This document shows, in pieces, positions 1 to 7,827 of a stretch of 64,000 nucleotides of DNA; position 1 is the first letter of the stretch; every line of letters starts with the position of its first letter. The notes under the pieces were generated by a model. The model was not told the DNA's origin. It did no database searches and was given only the letters and a program-made list of their open reading frames with translations. The stretch is taken from contig NZ_CABVIR010000001.1 in assembly GCF_902498065.1 (NCBI RefSeq), positions 1-64,000 on the forward strand. Reading direction: 5' to 3'. A program made the position numbers and the translations under genes. The DNA comes from Pseudomonas fluorescens. Lineage in GTDB: Bacteria > Pseudomonadota > Gammaproteobacteria > Pseudomonadales > Pseudomonadaceae.

Positions 1-844
1 ATGTAAGGGCGCCAATAGTGCTCCAGTTTCTCCTTCCGATTCCCCCCGTTTTTCTTAACGCCGAGAGTGTCATAGCGATGAAAAAACAAACGATTGTAAT
101 GGTAACCACTAATGGGTTAACTTCAGATTTGAATATTGGTGTAATAAGGTGTGCTTGTGTCAATGCCTGGTTCAAACTTAAAAGAAAGGCCCCGCTAATG
201 GTTGCAACTCGTAATTTGGAAAGCCCTTTTTTTCGCACCAGGAACAGGGATGCGCCGGCTATGAAATAAGGTGCGTATTCCGAAATGAAATATATAGATA
301 GTCGCCCTTCTCCAAAAAATAACGATTTTGCTGTGTATATAAGCCACGCAAGCATGAAGTATTCCGCGTACTTTGCTTGTTTAAATAATAATATTATTGC
401 TACTAATACATAAAATCGTATCTCTACAAATATTGACCAGTAAGCGCCGTCAATGGAGGGTTGTTGAAAAAAACCGCTGATCATGGTCATGTTGAGTAAG
501 TATTGAGGAATGCTTGCGGTGAATCTTGGATCGTCTGCGAATGTAATAACCAAAAATGTAATTGTGCAGCAAGCCCAAAAAGCTGGGTATAGACGAATAA
601 TCCTTGATCGAATAAATGACGTTAGCGATGCATTTGTGGCAGTCATAAGAATTACAAAACCGCTGATCATAAAAAAGAACTGGACGCCAAGATATCCATA
701 TTTTGCAACTGGTATAAGCCACGGATAAGACATCACAGATAGATCGTCAAACGCATGCCCGCGGAACGCGTAATGATAAAAAATCACTGCCATCGCCGCG
801 ACGAAACGAAATAGATCTATTTCATTTATGCGGTCTTTGGTCAT
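1..844 (-). CDS. Acyltransferase 3 (OafA/YrhL-like) membrane protein, partial
   Basis: A reading frame opens at the ATG at 844 behind an AAGGAAAG ribosome binding site and stays open to the left edge, so about 281 residues of the N-terminal part are present and the C-terminus lies outside the window. The protein begins MTKDRINEIDLFRFVAAM, then VIFYHY, whose histidine fits the family's conserved N-terminal His, then GYLGVQFFFMISGFVI and a series of hydrophobic segments. Acyltransferase-3 proteins are inner-membrane enzymes that O-acylate cell-surface glycans or exported metabolites. The gene is visibly AT-richer than the core genes to the right, suggesting an acquired surface-polysaccharide gene. 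The family is clear; the substrate is not. Confidence 0.85.
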   Translation of the reverse strand, partial: MTKDRINEIDLFRFVAAMAVIFYHYAFRGHAFDDLSVMSYPWLIPVAKYGYLGVQFFFMISGFVILMTATNASLTSFIRSRIIRLYPAFWACCTITFLVITFADDPRFTASIPQYLLNMTMISGFFQQPSIDGAYWSIFVEIRFYVLVAIILLFKQAKYAEYFMLAWLIYTAKSLFFGEGRLSIYFISEYAPYFIAGASLFLVRKKGLSKLRVATISGAFLLSLNQALTQAHLITPIFKSEVNPLVVTITIVCFFIAMTLSALRKTGGIGRRNWSTIGALT

Positions 845-1142
845 ATTTTCCGCCAATTTTCTTTCCTTTATTGGTAGCACGGTTGTTCGCACTGATCGCA
901 TATGTTACTGCGAGTTTCAGATGAAAGCGACAGTAGGGTGAGCTAGTGACGTCCCCTCAATGACGGTTTGCCTCGGCTACAGCGCAAGCCCAGCCGCACC
1001 AGCGCATCTGAAGGGTTTCGCGCATAAATTGCTGTAAAGTTCCTTTATTGCCGCGTCAAGACCGAACTGATTTCGGTAAATGCTTTCAGCACATCGACTA
1101 TGTTCGGCACGCTGATCGTTTGTACTGGGACAATCAGTTTCA
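845..1142. other. Intergenic stretch without a supported gene
   Basis: This stretch holds the upstream region of the acyltransferase gene and the sequence beyond the IS4 remnant. A minus-strand frame continues leftward from the IS4 remnant to about 977 but shows no recognisable domain. I see no terminator or RNA gene here. Confidence 0.4.
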
Positions 1143-1690
1143 TCAACTACACAGCGGAATTGAGGGTTTAAACACGAGCTGGGTTCTTGATGCCGTCCTT
1201 TCAAGGTGGCAGGCGGTGGCCCGACCTTTATGGGCCATGAACCCCCGATGGCGATTTTTGGGCTGCGGATGCTTTTGCGACTTGCTTGGGCTTGATGTTC
1301 CTGGCCAGCGCCAACAGGCGCTCTGCAAAAGTTTCTGTGGTGGTTTGAAGTGATAGGTACTTCGAGGGTAATGCGATTTGAATGCCCTCATAACCGTTCT
1401 GCACTTGCACGGCTAGATGGAAGGTCGAAATTTCCCAGCTTTCAGGCTCCATCTCGCGATGAGCCTGCTCGACCCTTCGTTGAGGGTGGCCATATTGTTA
1501 CAGGCCGACACCGCCGAGGAGAATTCCAGGACGGCCTCCCGGGGAGAGCCGAAGCTTTCGATTTCATTGTTCAGCACCGACTCCCGCCGTTGGAACATCC
1601 CTTCGATATTCCATAGACGACGGTATAAACAGGCGACCTGCTTGGCGCTGATGGTCTCGGGTAAATTGCCCCAGAACTACATCATAGAGT
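1143..1690 (-). pseudogene. IS4-family transposase remnant, frameshifted C-terminal part
   Basis: Read on the minus strand, three successive frames join into the C-terminal part of an IS4-family transposase. The first (about 1690 to 1413) contains ACLYRRLWNIEGMFQRRES and NEIESFGSPREAVLEF, the region around the conserved YxxRWxIE-type motif. The frame then shifts near 1450 into WEISTFHLAVQVQNGYEGIQ plus an alanine/leucine-rich helix, and again near 1270 into the basic tail (KHPQPKNRHRG). The N-terminal half with the first catalytic aspartates is missing, so this cannot be functional. The family call rests on remembered family motifs, not a search. No terminal inverted repeats were found. Confidence 0.6.
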
Positions 1691-2021
1691 CGACCGATTC
1701 GGTAGGTGTTTGCAGAGTTAGTTCAAACCCTACCCGAACCGCTCCATGGCCGGTGAGAGTCGTGGGGCTGCCGTTGGCATCGAAGTGCTGGCTATGGATA
1801 TGCCAAGACTACAACGCTTCCCGCGTGATCACGAAGCTTTCCTAAGGTTGGAAGATTCGCTGCTCGAAGGCTGGAGTCAGCCGGAGCGTGCAGGCTACAA
1901 AGGGCTGTATGGCTTGCACATTGCCAAGGCTGATTGGGAAAAATAACAGCGTGTTGTGGCGAGGGGCTTCGGGGCCGATACGCGATCCAACGGGAGCACG
2001 CTCCCTCGCCACAGTTATTTT
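1691..2021. other. Stretch with an unidentified coding-like fragment
   Basis: The plus frame 1746-1946 reads as a possible C-terminal fragment (RLEDSLLEGWSQPERAGYKG, ending ADWEK) that I cannot assign to a family. It lacks a ribosome binding site and may be another decayed remnant. Nothing else is supported here. Confidence 0.25.
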
Positions 2022-2189
2022 TCAGCGGTCCTGCGCATCCTTGGCGTCCGCTTGCGCGTTGCGCTCAGCGACGCGTTTACGTTGCTCATCGGTCAGTTCG
2101 ACCTTGTTGGCGGTGTCACGCAACATCATCAAACCGCCAACGATCGAGCCGATTGCAACGACCAGAATCAACCAGGCATACCAGGGCAT
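2022..2189 (-). CDS. Small DUF2897-like membrane protein
   Basis: This 55-residue protein starts at the ATG at 2189, chosen because an AAGGAGAGCCC ribosome binding site sits directly upstream; a longer in-frame start at 2243 has none. It begins MPWYAWLILVVAIGSIVGG, a single N-terminal membrane helix, followed by a hydrophilic charged tail rich in Asp, Arg and Ala. This is the layout of the DUF2897 proteins of Pseudomonas, whose function is unknown. It lies just downstream of the ethanolamine permease on the same strand, about 125 nt away, and could be read from the same transcript. Confidence is good that it is a gene, moderate for the family. Confidence 0.7.
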   Translation of the reverse strand: MPWYAWLILVVAIGSIVGGLMMLRDTANKVELTDEQRKRVAERNAQADAKDAQDR

Positions 2190-2313
2190 AGGGCTCTCCT
2201 TGAGGGCAGGCCGATTGGCGGGTTTCGCCAATCGATCGTGCATACCACTTTGAGTGATTCAGCTTCGCACTGGTTCCATTCTATGCCTGATATGCCAGCA
2301 GCACCGCGACTGT

Positions 2314-3678
2314 TTAAAGCCCGGTCAACATCGCGTCCGCCGGTGCATCGGCGCGCAATTGCGCGGTCAGCATGAAGTACACGAAACCCACCGCCATGAA
2401 GCCGAGGAAAATCAAACCGATCAGCGTATTGAACCAGGCCATCGCCACCAGGCACACCACGGCCAGTAACAGCGCAATGAACGGCACCAGCGGGTAGCAC
2501 GGCGCGCGGAACGTGCGCTCCAGGTTCGGCTCGGTTTTACGCAGTTTGAACAGGCTGAGCATGCTCATGATGTACATCACGATCGCGCCAAATACCGCCA
2601 TGGTGATCATCGCGGCGGTCAGCGTCATGCCGCCGAGGTTGATCAAACCGTCGCTGTAGATTGCCGCGATGCCGATCACACCGCCGGCGATGATTGCCCG
2701 GTGTGGCGTCTGGAACCGTGAGAGTTTGGCCAGCGACGCCGGCAGGTAACCGGCACGGGCGAGGGCGAAGAACTGCCGCGAGTAGCCGAGGATGATCCCG
2801 TGGAAACTCGCCACCAGGCCGAACAGGCCGATCCACACCAGCATGTGCAACCAGCCGGAGCTTTCGCCGACCACGGTTTTCATCGCTTGCGGCAGCGGGT
2901 CGTTGATGTTCGACAGGGTGCGCCAGTCGCCGACGCCGCCGGCAAAGAACATCACGCCCATGGCCAACAACACCAGGGTCAAAATGCCGCTGATGTACGC
3001 CTTGGGAATCGTGCGTTTCGGGTCCTTGGCTTCTTCGGCGGCCATGGCCGCGCCTTCGATGGCGAGGAAAAACCAGATGGCAAATGGAATCGCCGCGAAC
3101 ATCCCGGCAATCGCCGGTGCGCCGAACACATCGGAACCGGCCCAGCCATTCAGCGCGAAGTTGCTGAAACTGAACGCCGGCGCAACAACGCCCATGAACA
3201 CCAGCAATTCAGCCACCGCGAGTACACAGACCACCAGCTCGAAGGTGGCCGCCAGTTTCACGCCGAGGATGTTCAGGCCCATGAACACGATGTAGGCGCC
3301 GACCGCTGCGTGTTTCGGATCAAGTGCCGGGAACTGCACGTTCAAGTACGCGCCAATGGCCAGTGCAATGGCGGGTGGGGCGAAGACGAATTCGATCAGC
3401 GTCGCCAGCCCGGCGATCAGTCCGCCTTTCTCGCCAAAGGCGCGGCGGCTGTAGGCGAAGGGACCGCCTGCGTGGGGAATGGCAGTGGTCAGTTCGGTGA
3501 AACTGAAGATGAAGCAGGTGTACATGGTGGCGACCATAAAGGACGTCACCAGAAAACCGAGTGTGCCCGCCACGCCCCAGCCGTAACTCCAGCCGAAATA
3601 CTCACCGGAAATCACCAGCCCGACCGCGATGCCCCACAGGTGCAGCGTGCCCAGCGTGGGTTTGAGTTGTGTGTTCAT
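2314..3678 (-). CDS. eat: Ethanolamine permease (APC superfamily)
   Basis: The 454-residue protein has about twelve hydrophobic segments and the N-terminal pattern of the amino acid/polyamine/organocation superfamily (LHLWGIAVGLVISGEYFGWS, then PHAGGPFAYSRRAFG). The GEYFGWSYGW stretch and the overall length fit the ethanolamine permease subfamily, which imports ethanolamine with protons across the inner membrane. EAMAAEEAKDP-type loop residues (AAMAAEEAKDPKRTIPKAY) typical of the superfamily are present. The ethanolamine ammonia-lyase genes that often accompany it in Pseudomonas are not in this window, so the gene may serve a locus beyond the left edge or stand alone. GC and codon use look like core genome, unlike the AT-rich genes on both sides. 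Confidence 0.85.
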   Translation of the reverse strand: MNTQLKPTLGTLHLWGIAVGLVISGEYFGWSYGWGVAGTLGFLVTSFMVATMYTCFIFSFTELTTAIPHAGGPFAYSRRAFGEKGGLIAGLATLIEFVFAPPAIALAIGAYLNVQFPALDPKHAAVGAYIVFMGLNILGVKLAATFELVVCVLAVAELLVFMGVVAPAFSFSNFALNGWAGSDVFGAPAIAGMFAAIPFAIWFFLAIEGAAMAAEEAKDPKRTIPKAYISGILTLVLLAMGVMFFAGGVGDWRTLSNINDPLPQAMKTVVGESSGWLHMLVWIGLFGLVASFHGIILGYSRQFFALARAGYLPASLAKLSRFQTPHRAIIAGGVIGIAAIYSDGLINLGGMTLTAAMITMAVFGAIVMYIMSMLSLFKLRKTEPNLERTFRAPCYPLVPFIALLLAVVCLVAMAWFNTLIGLIFLGFMAVGFVYFMLTAQLRADAPADAMLTGL

Positions 3679-4148
3679 GCGTTTGCTCCCTGAACGGTTT
3701 GGAAAGCTCGGGGAGGGCGTGTGCAGCGGGCGTGCCAGTGTGGTGATGGTAGTCGCAAACCGTAAAAAGGTGTCGTATCGGGGATGTTAGCTGCTGATTG
3801 GCGGGGATGTTGGCACCAGTTGGGGGCGTTGATGCATTGGGATGACGTATAAAAGTCGATCAAAACCCTTTAAATTATGGGGGTGTTCGAAATCGCCGAA
3901 AACGACCCGTTTTTGCGGCTCTTCTAATCCGAATGAATATTGGTCCAAAGGGTTGCGTCTTGGGGGAGTAGGCAAGGTCCGATTCCTCCTTTGTTGGCTA
4001 CCGCGGAATGGTGATCGTGCGAATGGTTACCTCAATCTCCCCTCGCTGATTAGCCCAAACTCGCCCCCATGGGCTCGCTCGAGAGAGAAACAGTAGTTAC
4101 AATGCTTGCCATTTTTTGCATACGGCAAAGTCATCTCAGGTATAACCA
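3679..4148. other. Divergent intergenic region
   Basis: This 470-nt stretch separates the ethanolamine permease from the AT-rich acetyltransferase gene and should hold their divergent promoters. Composition shifts from GC-rich to AT-rich across it. I see no convincing gene, repeat or strong hairpin. Confidence 0.5.
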
Positions 4149-4811
4149 ATGAAATTTTATGGAATTGTAGGCGCCGGAGGATTCGGCCGTGAAGTAGCCC
4201 CACTGGCTTCCGAGCTACTTGGAATGATCTCCGAGGGGCCATTCAAGGTGGTTTTTGTGGATGACAACCCGAAAGAATCCACAATGAACGGATACGATAT
4301 AATGGATACCGCGTCATTTCTAAATATGGATTGCGAGAAATATTTCAACATAACTATTGCTAATAGCAGGGTAAGGCAGTCGTTAGCGGAAAAGCTAATG
4401 GCCGCTGGAATCCATCCATTTCCTATTTCTGCTGAAAACTCTATAAAACTTAGCAATAATGACATTGGGGTGGGGGGCATTTTTTGCCCATTTACAACAG
4501 TTACATCAAATACAAAAATAGGAAAATTTTTTCACGCAAACTTGTATTCTTATGTTGCGCACGATTGCGTAATTGGTGATTACGTTACTTTTGCGCCAAA
4601 CGTTCAATGCAATGGCGGCGTGGTTATTGAGGATCACGCCTACATTGGTACTGGGGCGATGATTAAGCAGGGCACCGCTGACAGGCCAATCATTATTGGG
4701 GAGGGTGCCATTGTCGGCATGGGGGCAGTAGTTACCAAGAGCGTACCTCCATTTACTACCGTTTTTGGTAACCCTGCAAAAGCATTGAGATCTGCTGCGT
4801 CGAACACGTAA
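4149..4811 (+). CDS. NeuD/PglD-like sugar O- or N-acyltransferase
   Basis: The 220-residue protein begins MKFYGIVGAGGFGREVAPLA, the Rossmann-like N-terminal domain of the NeuD/PglD family, with FVDD at the second strand. From about residue 95 it becomes a left-handed beta-helix of hexapeptide repeats (GVGGIFCPFTTVTSNTKIG, VIGDYVTFAPN, IIGEGAIVGMGAVVTKSVPP) and ends with GNPAKAL, the usual end of hexapeptide acyltransferases. The His in VAHDCVIGD fits the catalytic position. These enzymes acylate amino sugars used in surface glycans such as O-antigen or flagellin glycan. The gene is AT-rich and is followed after 17 nt by a hydroxyacyl-CoA dehydrogenase, suggesting the pair was acquired together. 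The acyl group and sugar are unknown. Confidence 0.85.
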   Translation: MKFYGIVGAGGFGREVAPLASELLGMISEGPFKVVFVDDNPKESTMNGYDIMDTASFLNMDCEKYFNITIANSRVRQSLAEKLMAAGIHPFPISAENSIKLSNNDIGVGGIFCPFTTVTSNTKIGKFFHANLYSYVAHDCVIGDYVTFAPNVQCNGGVVIEDHAYIGTGAMIKQGTADRPIIIGEGAIVGMGAVVTKSVPPFTTVFGNPAKALRSAASNT

Positions 4812-4828
4812 ACCTACGAACCTATAAA

Positions 4829-5710
4829 TTGTGTGGTGCCGAATTGAATATTTTTAGCAAGCCGAGCATTGTTGCTGTTATCGGGACAGGAACTATGGGC
4901 AGAGGAATAATTCAGATCCTCGCACAGTCCGAGCATGTCTCAGTAATATACTGGAGGGGACGTAGTGAGAATGGAGCAGCCGATGCATTACTGGGATTGA
5001 AAACACAGTGGGATAGGCTTGCTGCGAAAGGTCGGCTCACCCAAGAAGCCGCAAAAAAATACTCAGACAAAATTGTATGCTGCAATGAATATCATGAGCT
5101 TTCTGATGCCGACTGTTTTATCGAAGCGGTTGCGGAAAATATAAGTTCAAAGAAAGAAATATTTCATAATGTAGCTAGAATTGCAAAGCCGGGCGCCATC
5201 CTTGCGTCCAACACATCTTCTCTATCTATTACTGAACTGTCTAGTGTTTCACAATATCCAGGCCAAGTAGTAGGTTTACACTTTTTCAACCCTGCACCGG
5301 TAATGCGACTGGTTGAAGTGGTTGTCGGAATCGCCACACATCAGAGCACCATTGATTGGGCAGTAGATTTCGCAAAAAAACTCGGCAAAGACCCTGTTGT
5401 GGTAAATGAAGCGCCAGGCTTCATCGTTAACCGAATGCTAATTCCAATGATCAATGAAGCAATCGGGATTTTAGCGGAAGGCGTTGCCAGCGCCGAAGAG
5501 ATAGACAAGGCAATGCGGTTTGGCGCGAACCATCCAATAGGTCCTCTCGCCCTAGCCGACCTGATTGGTAATGACGTTAACCTTTCGATCATGGAAACAC
5601 TCCATGATGAAACCGGCGATCCCAAATACCGAGCTCATCCACTTCTTAGAAAAATGGTCAGGGGAAATAGGCTGGGACGGAAAACTGGATGCGGTTTTTT
5701 TGATTACTAA
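4829..5710 (+). CDS. 3-hydroxyacyl-CoA (3-hydroxybutyryl-CoA type) dehydrogenase
   Basis: The 293-residue protein has an NAD-binding start VAVIGTGTMGRGIIQILAQ, the ILASNTSSLSITELS motif with catalytic-region Ser/Asn, GLHFFNPAPVMRLVEVV with the catalytic His, and the C-terminal domain start APGFIVNRMLIPMINEA. Length and the KTGCGFFDY end are those of stand-alone 3-hydroxybutyryl-CoA dehydrogenase, interconverting acetoacetyl-CoA and 3-hydroxybutyryl-CoA. The start is uncertain: the frame opens with TTG at 4829, another TTG lies at 4844, and no strong ribosome binding site is seen, so translation may be coupled to the acetyltransferase. No thiolase or crotonase is adjacent, so beta-oxidation is an unlikely role. 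I infer supply of a 3-hydroxybutyryl group for glycan acylation. Confidence 0.85.
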   Translation: MCGAELNIFSKPSIVAVIGTGTMGRGIIQILAQSEHVSVIYWRGRSENGAADALLGLKTQWDRLAAKGRLTQEAAKKYSDKIVCCNEYHELSDADCFIEAVAENISSKKEIFHNVARIAKPGAILASNTSSLSITELSSVSQYPGQVVGLHFFNPAPVMRLVEVVVGIATHQSTIDWAVDFAKKLGKDPVVVNEAPGFIVNRMLIPMINEAIGILAEGVASAEEIDKAMRFGANHPIGPLALADLIGNDVNLSIMETLHDETGDPKYRAHPLLRKMVRGNRLGRKTGCGFFDY

Positions 5711-5730
5711 TTTTTGCAGCTTGGTTCTTC

Positions 5731-6128
5731 TCATTGCAGTTGATACTTTTCTGGTATATGCCTGACACGCCGCCAGCGCAATTAGTCCTTGGTCGCCTTC
5801 ACCGGTGATGTCGGCAATTTGTTGAGCATGCGCTGGGTCAAGTTGGCGCACGCTCCTCCATGAGTCACGCCAGCGGATTCGGCACCGGCTGGCACAAAGT
5901 AGCCACGGGCCGGATCTTCACGAAAAGCACTGACAACCGCTGATCAGAAGTGGCTAGGCTGTCATGCAGGCGAGCCTGGTCTTTTTGTGCATTGGTCAAC
6001 AGTTGGTTTAGTCGCTGAGGCCGTTGCTTAAGCACCCGGCGCTTGTCCTGATCTGCACGGACTAGGGCGGCGGCCGCGTTATTCGTGGTGGCGAGGGCAT
6101 CACCGCGCAGCCGGGTCTGCTCGGTGAA
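5731..6128 (-). pseudogene. Phage/tailocin lysis protein (Rz-like) remnant
   Basis: On the minus strand from about 6128 a frame encodes an alanine- and arginine-rich coiled stretch (TTNNAAAALVRADQDKRR, then QKDQARLHDSLATSDQRLS) that stops near 5860. An overlapping frame then carries QLDPAHAQQIADITGEGDQG and LIALAACQAY, which I recognise as the C-terminal signature of the Rz-type lysis proteins in Pseudomonas prophage and tailocin clusters. The two parts are out of frame, no start or signal anchor is visible, and the 3' end runs into the convergent dehydrogenase gene. It is therefore a broken remnant and marks former phage DNA here. The identification is from memory of the family. Confidence 0.55.
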
Positions 6129-6273
6129 TTACTGACCCTAGCGTCGTAATAGTGGAGTTTGCTAAATCAGTTATGGCGCGGGTTCCAGAAGTGACTTGAC
6201 CAAAAACTTGGACTGTATGTGCCTTAACGGATTTACGGCATAAAAGCCTTTGATGTCATCTTGCCGGGCGAGC

Positions 6274-6299
6274 TGAACTGGTCAAGTAGTTGTGGACAC
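6274..6299. repeat. Left terminal inverted repeat of the IS3-family element
   Basis: This 26-nt end pairs with the reverse complement of 7476-7501 at 20 positions. It lies 12 nt beyond the stop codon of the OrfB remnant, as expected for an IS3-type end. Confidence 0.7.
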
Positions 6300-6310
6300 C
6301 GGGTAAGGTT

Positions 6311-7131
6311 TCACGCCGCCAGTTTCTCCCTAGCGACTGGCGACCGGTAGCCGTTGTAGCTGTGGGGCCTGGCGTTGTTGTATCGCATCACATAATGTTG
6401 CACATCCTCGCGGGCCTCGAGCGGTAGCCAGCTTCGGGCGCCCGCTCTGATTTCAGGCTGCCAAAGAAACGCTCCACCGGGGCCAGCACTCGCCTTTGCG
6501 ACTCATGCTTTGCACAAGACCATGCTCGCGCATCCCATTCCTAAATTTGTCGCTGGCGTATTGGCAGCCTTGATCCGAATGAAACAGCACCTCTTTGGCC
6601 GACCTCTCAACTCGACCGCCATTCGCAAAGCTGCGCAGGTCGGCGTGGCATCGGAAATCATTGAAAACGACCAGCCCACGATCCGGCGAGCAAACAAATC
6701 CAGCACCGCCGCGAGATACAGCCAGCGCTTGCCGACCTTGATGCCTGTCACTTCGACACACCGAACCTGATTAATCGCCTTGACATCAAACTCGCGCTTG
6801 AGCACATCCGGCGCGGCTAACACTTCCACGCCGGAAGACTTGTAGTTGTGTCACCTGCGCTGATGACTGGCGACACCGGCCTCGCGCATCAAGCTGCGAG
6901 CCATATGCCGCCCGATACGATACCCCTTTGCTTGCAGCTCCTTGGAAAGGGTGCGAGCCCCCGCAGAGGCTCTGGATTCCTCGTGATGTTCGACCAGCCG
7001 GCTTTAAGTTTCTCCCGCTCAGGTTTCACCTTGCCTTGGCGCTGACGCCAGGCGTAAAAGCTGCTCCGGTTGACTCCAAACGCCCGACACCCATTGTTAG
7101 CGCCGTACTGCTCGTCCAACTCGTTGATCAA
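6311..7131 (-). pseudogene. IS3-family OrfB transposase, frameshifted
   Basis: The minus strand keeps most of an IS3 OrfB. The HTH_21-like start contains NNGCRAFGVNRSSFYAWRQR. An integrase core follows with VTGIKVGKRWLYLAAVLDLF (normally preceded by DxT), ARRIVGWSF, then in another frame EVLFHSDQGCQYAS and QSMSRKGECW, and near the end YNNARPHSYNGYRSPVAREK. Several frame changes separate these pieces. Right after GECW the bases for the usual aspartate-asparagine-alanine are missing, a 7-base deletion relative to the family. A stop codon also interrupts the frame near 6847. It cannot encode an active transposase. Confidence 0.75.
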
Positions 7132-7151
7132 CGAGAATGATCTTTGGAGTC

Positions 7152-7430
7152 CTAAAGCAGGAGAGTACTGGCATTTTTTAGGATTTCAATTTCCAGGTCT
7201 TTTTGTCTGAGCAAAGCTTTGAGCTGCTGAATCTCTCGCTGATCGGCGGTAATCGCCTTGGCCCCCTACGGGATTGAACCCAAGTGCTCTTGGCGAACTT
7301 GATCGACCCAACGGCGCAAGACGGTCGGGCCAATATCCAGACTGGCACAGACTTCGGGAACTGACTGGCCTTCGTCCAGCACCGAGCTGGTGGCCTTGAG
7401 CTTGAACTCACTCGAGTAAGATTTACGCAT
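7152..7430 (-). pseudogene. IS3-family OrfA with internal stop codon
   Basis: From the ATG at 7430 the frame reads MRKSYSSEFKLKATSSVLDE, a helix-turn-helix start typical of IS3 OrfA, followed by GPTVLRRWVDQV. A TAG stop after HLGSIP interrupts it, after which the same frame continues with ITADQREIQQLKALLRQKD, the leucine zipper that normally ends OrfA. Reading through the stop, the gene would be 92 residues, the usual length. The internal stop agrees with decay of the partner OrfB. Confidence 0.75.
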
Positions 7431-7475
7431 AGCCAAACACCTCAGATTTGGGCGCCATCATAGCGCCCGATTGAA

Positions 7476-7501
7476 GTGTCCAAAATCATTTGGCTAGTTC
7501 A
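7476..7501. repeat. Right terminal inverted repeat of the IS3-family element
   Basis: Reverse complement matches 6274-6299 at 20 of 26 positions. It lies 46 nt upstream of the OrfA start codon. Confidence 0.7.
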
Positions 7502-7565
7502 AGGTCACGGTCTGTACTGCGCTAACAGTCAGAATCGAGCCTTGCCCCTCCTTCAAGTCCTACCA

Positions 7566-7593
7566 TGCAAGCGAGCCTGCTCGCGATGGGGCC
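7566..7593. repeat. Single REP-like palindrome
   Basis: The segment reads GCAAGCGAGCCTGCTCGCGA plus ATGGGG, one arm of the Pseudomonas extragenic palindrome family seen elsewhere in the window (compare 19991-20019). No partner arm is visible nearby. Confidence 0.6.
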
Positions 7594-7620
7594 CCGCTGT
7601 AACAAAGCCATAAACCCACT

Positions 7621-7639
7621 CTTTACGCTTTCTTTATGC
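7621..7639. promoter_or_regulatory. Candidate KdpE-binding direct repeat upstream of kdpF
   Basis: Two near-identical octamers, CTTTACGC at 7621 and CTTTATGC at 7632, lie one helical turn (11 bp) apart about 90-110 bp before kdpF. OmpR-family regulators such as KdpE bind tandem T-rich sites, and the E. coli kdp operator is a similar TTTA-containing pair. The function here is inferred. Confidence 0.4.
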
Positions 7640-7729
7640 ACAGCCAACACCCTCGACCTCGCTCCTTTACAGCCTTCCTTCCGACAATGGCTCCACACGC
7701 GGCAATACGCCGTAACACGGAGAACTTCC

Positions 7730-7819
7730 ATGAGCGTTCTGGACGGGGTGTCACTGCTATTGGCAGTGGGGCTGTTCATTTATCTGTTGGTTGCGCTGTT
7801 GCGCGCGGACCGGAACTAG
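7730..7819 (+). CDS. kdpF: KdpF, small subunit of the potassium-transporting ATPase
   Basis: The 29-residue peptide MSVLDGVSLLLAVGLFIYLL plus VALLRADRN is a single membrane helix with a basic C-terminus, the exact layout of KdpF, which binds and stabilises the KdpFABC complex in the inner membrane. The ATG at 7730 follows CGGAGAAC, and the stop codon TAG overlaps the AGGAG ribosome binding site of kdpA, so translation is probably coupled. It is the first gene of the kdp operon; the upstream 230 nt should hold the promoter. Confidence 0.93.
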   Translation: MSVLDGVSLLLAVGLFIYLLVALLRADRN

Positions 7820-7827
7820 GAGCGGCT

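Larger units (their letters stand above)
6274..7501 (-). mobile_element. Decayed IS3-family insertion sequence
   Basis: The element is bounded by imperfect inverted ends of 26 nt (6274-6299 and 7476-7501, 20 of 26 positions matching, both starting TGAACT and ending TGGACAC). Between them the minus strand carries the OrfA and OrfB transposase genes of an IS3-family element in the usual order. Both are interrupted, so it should be immobile unless helped in trans. The three bases flanking the two ends do not match, so no target duplication is evident. Confidence 0.8.

Noticed and set aside
1746..1946. Short plus frame as an intact gene
   Set aside because: It has coding-like sequence but no ribosome binding site and no family I can name, and lies among remnants; kept only as an unidentified fragment.
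4829..5710. Dehydrogenase as part of a beta-oxidation or butyrate operon
   Set aside because: No thiolase, crotonase or acyl-CoA dehydrogenase is adjacent, and composition links it to the acyltransferase instead; the true beta-oxidation pair lies at 29676-33050.
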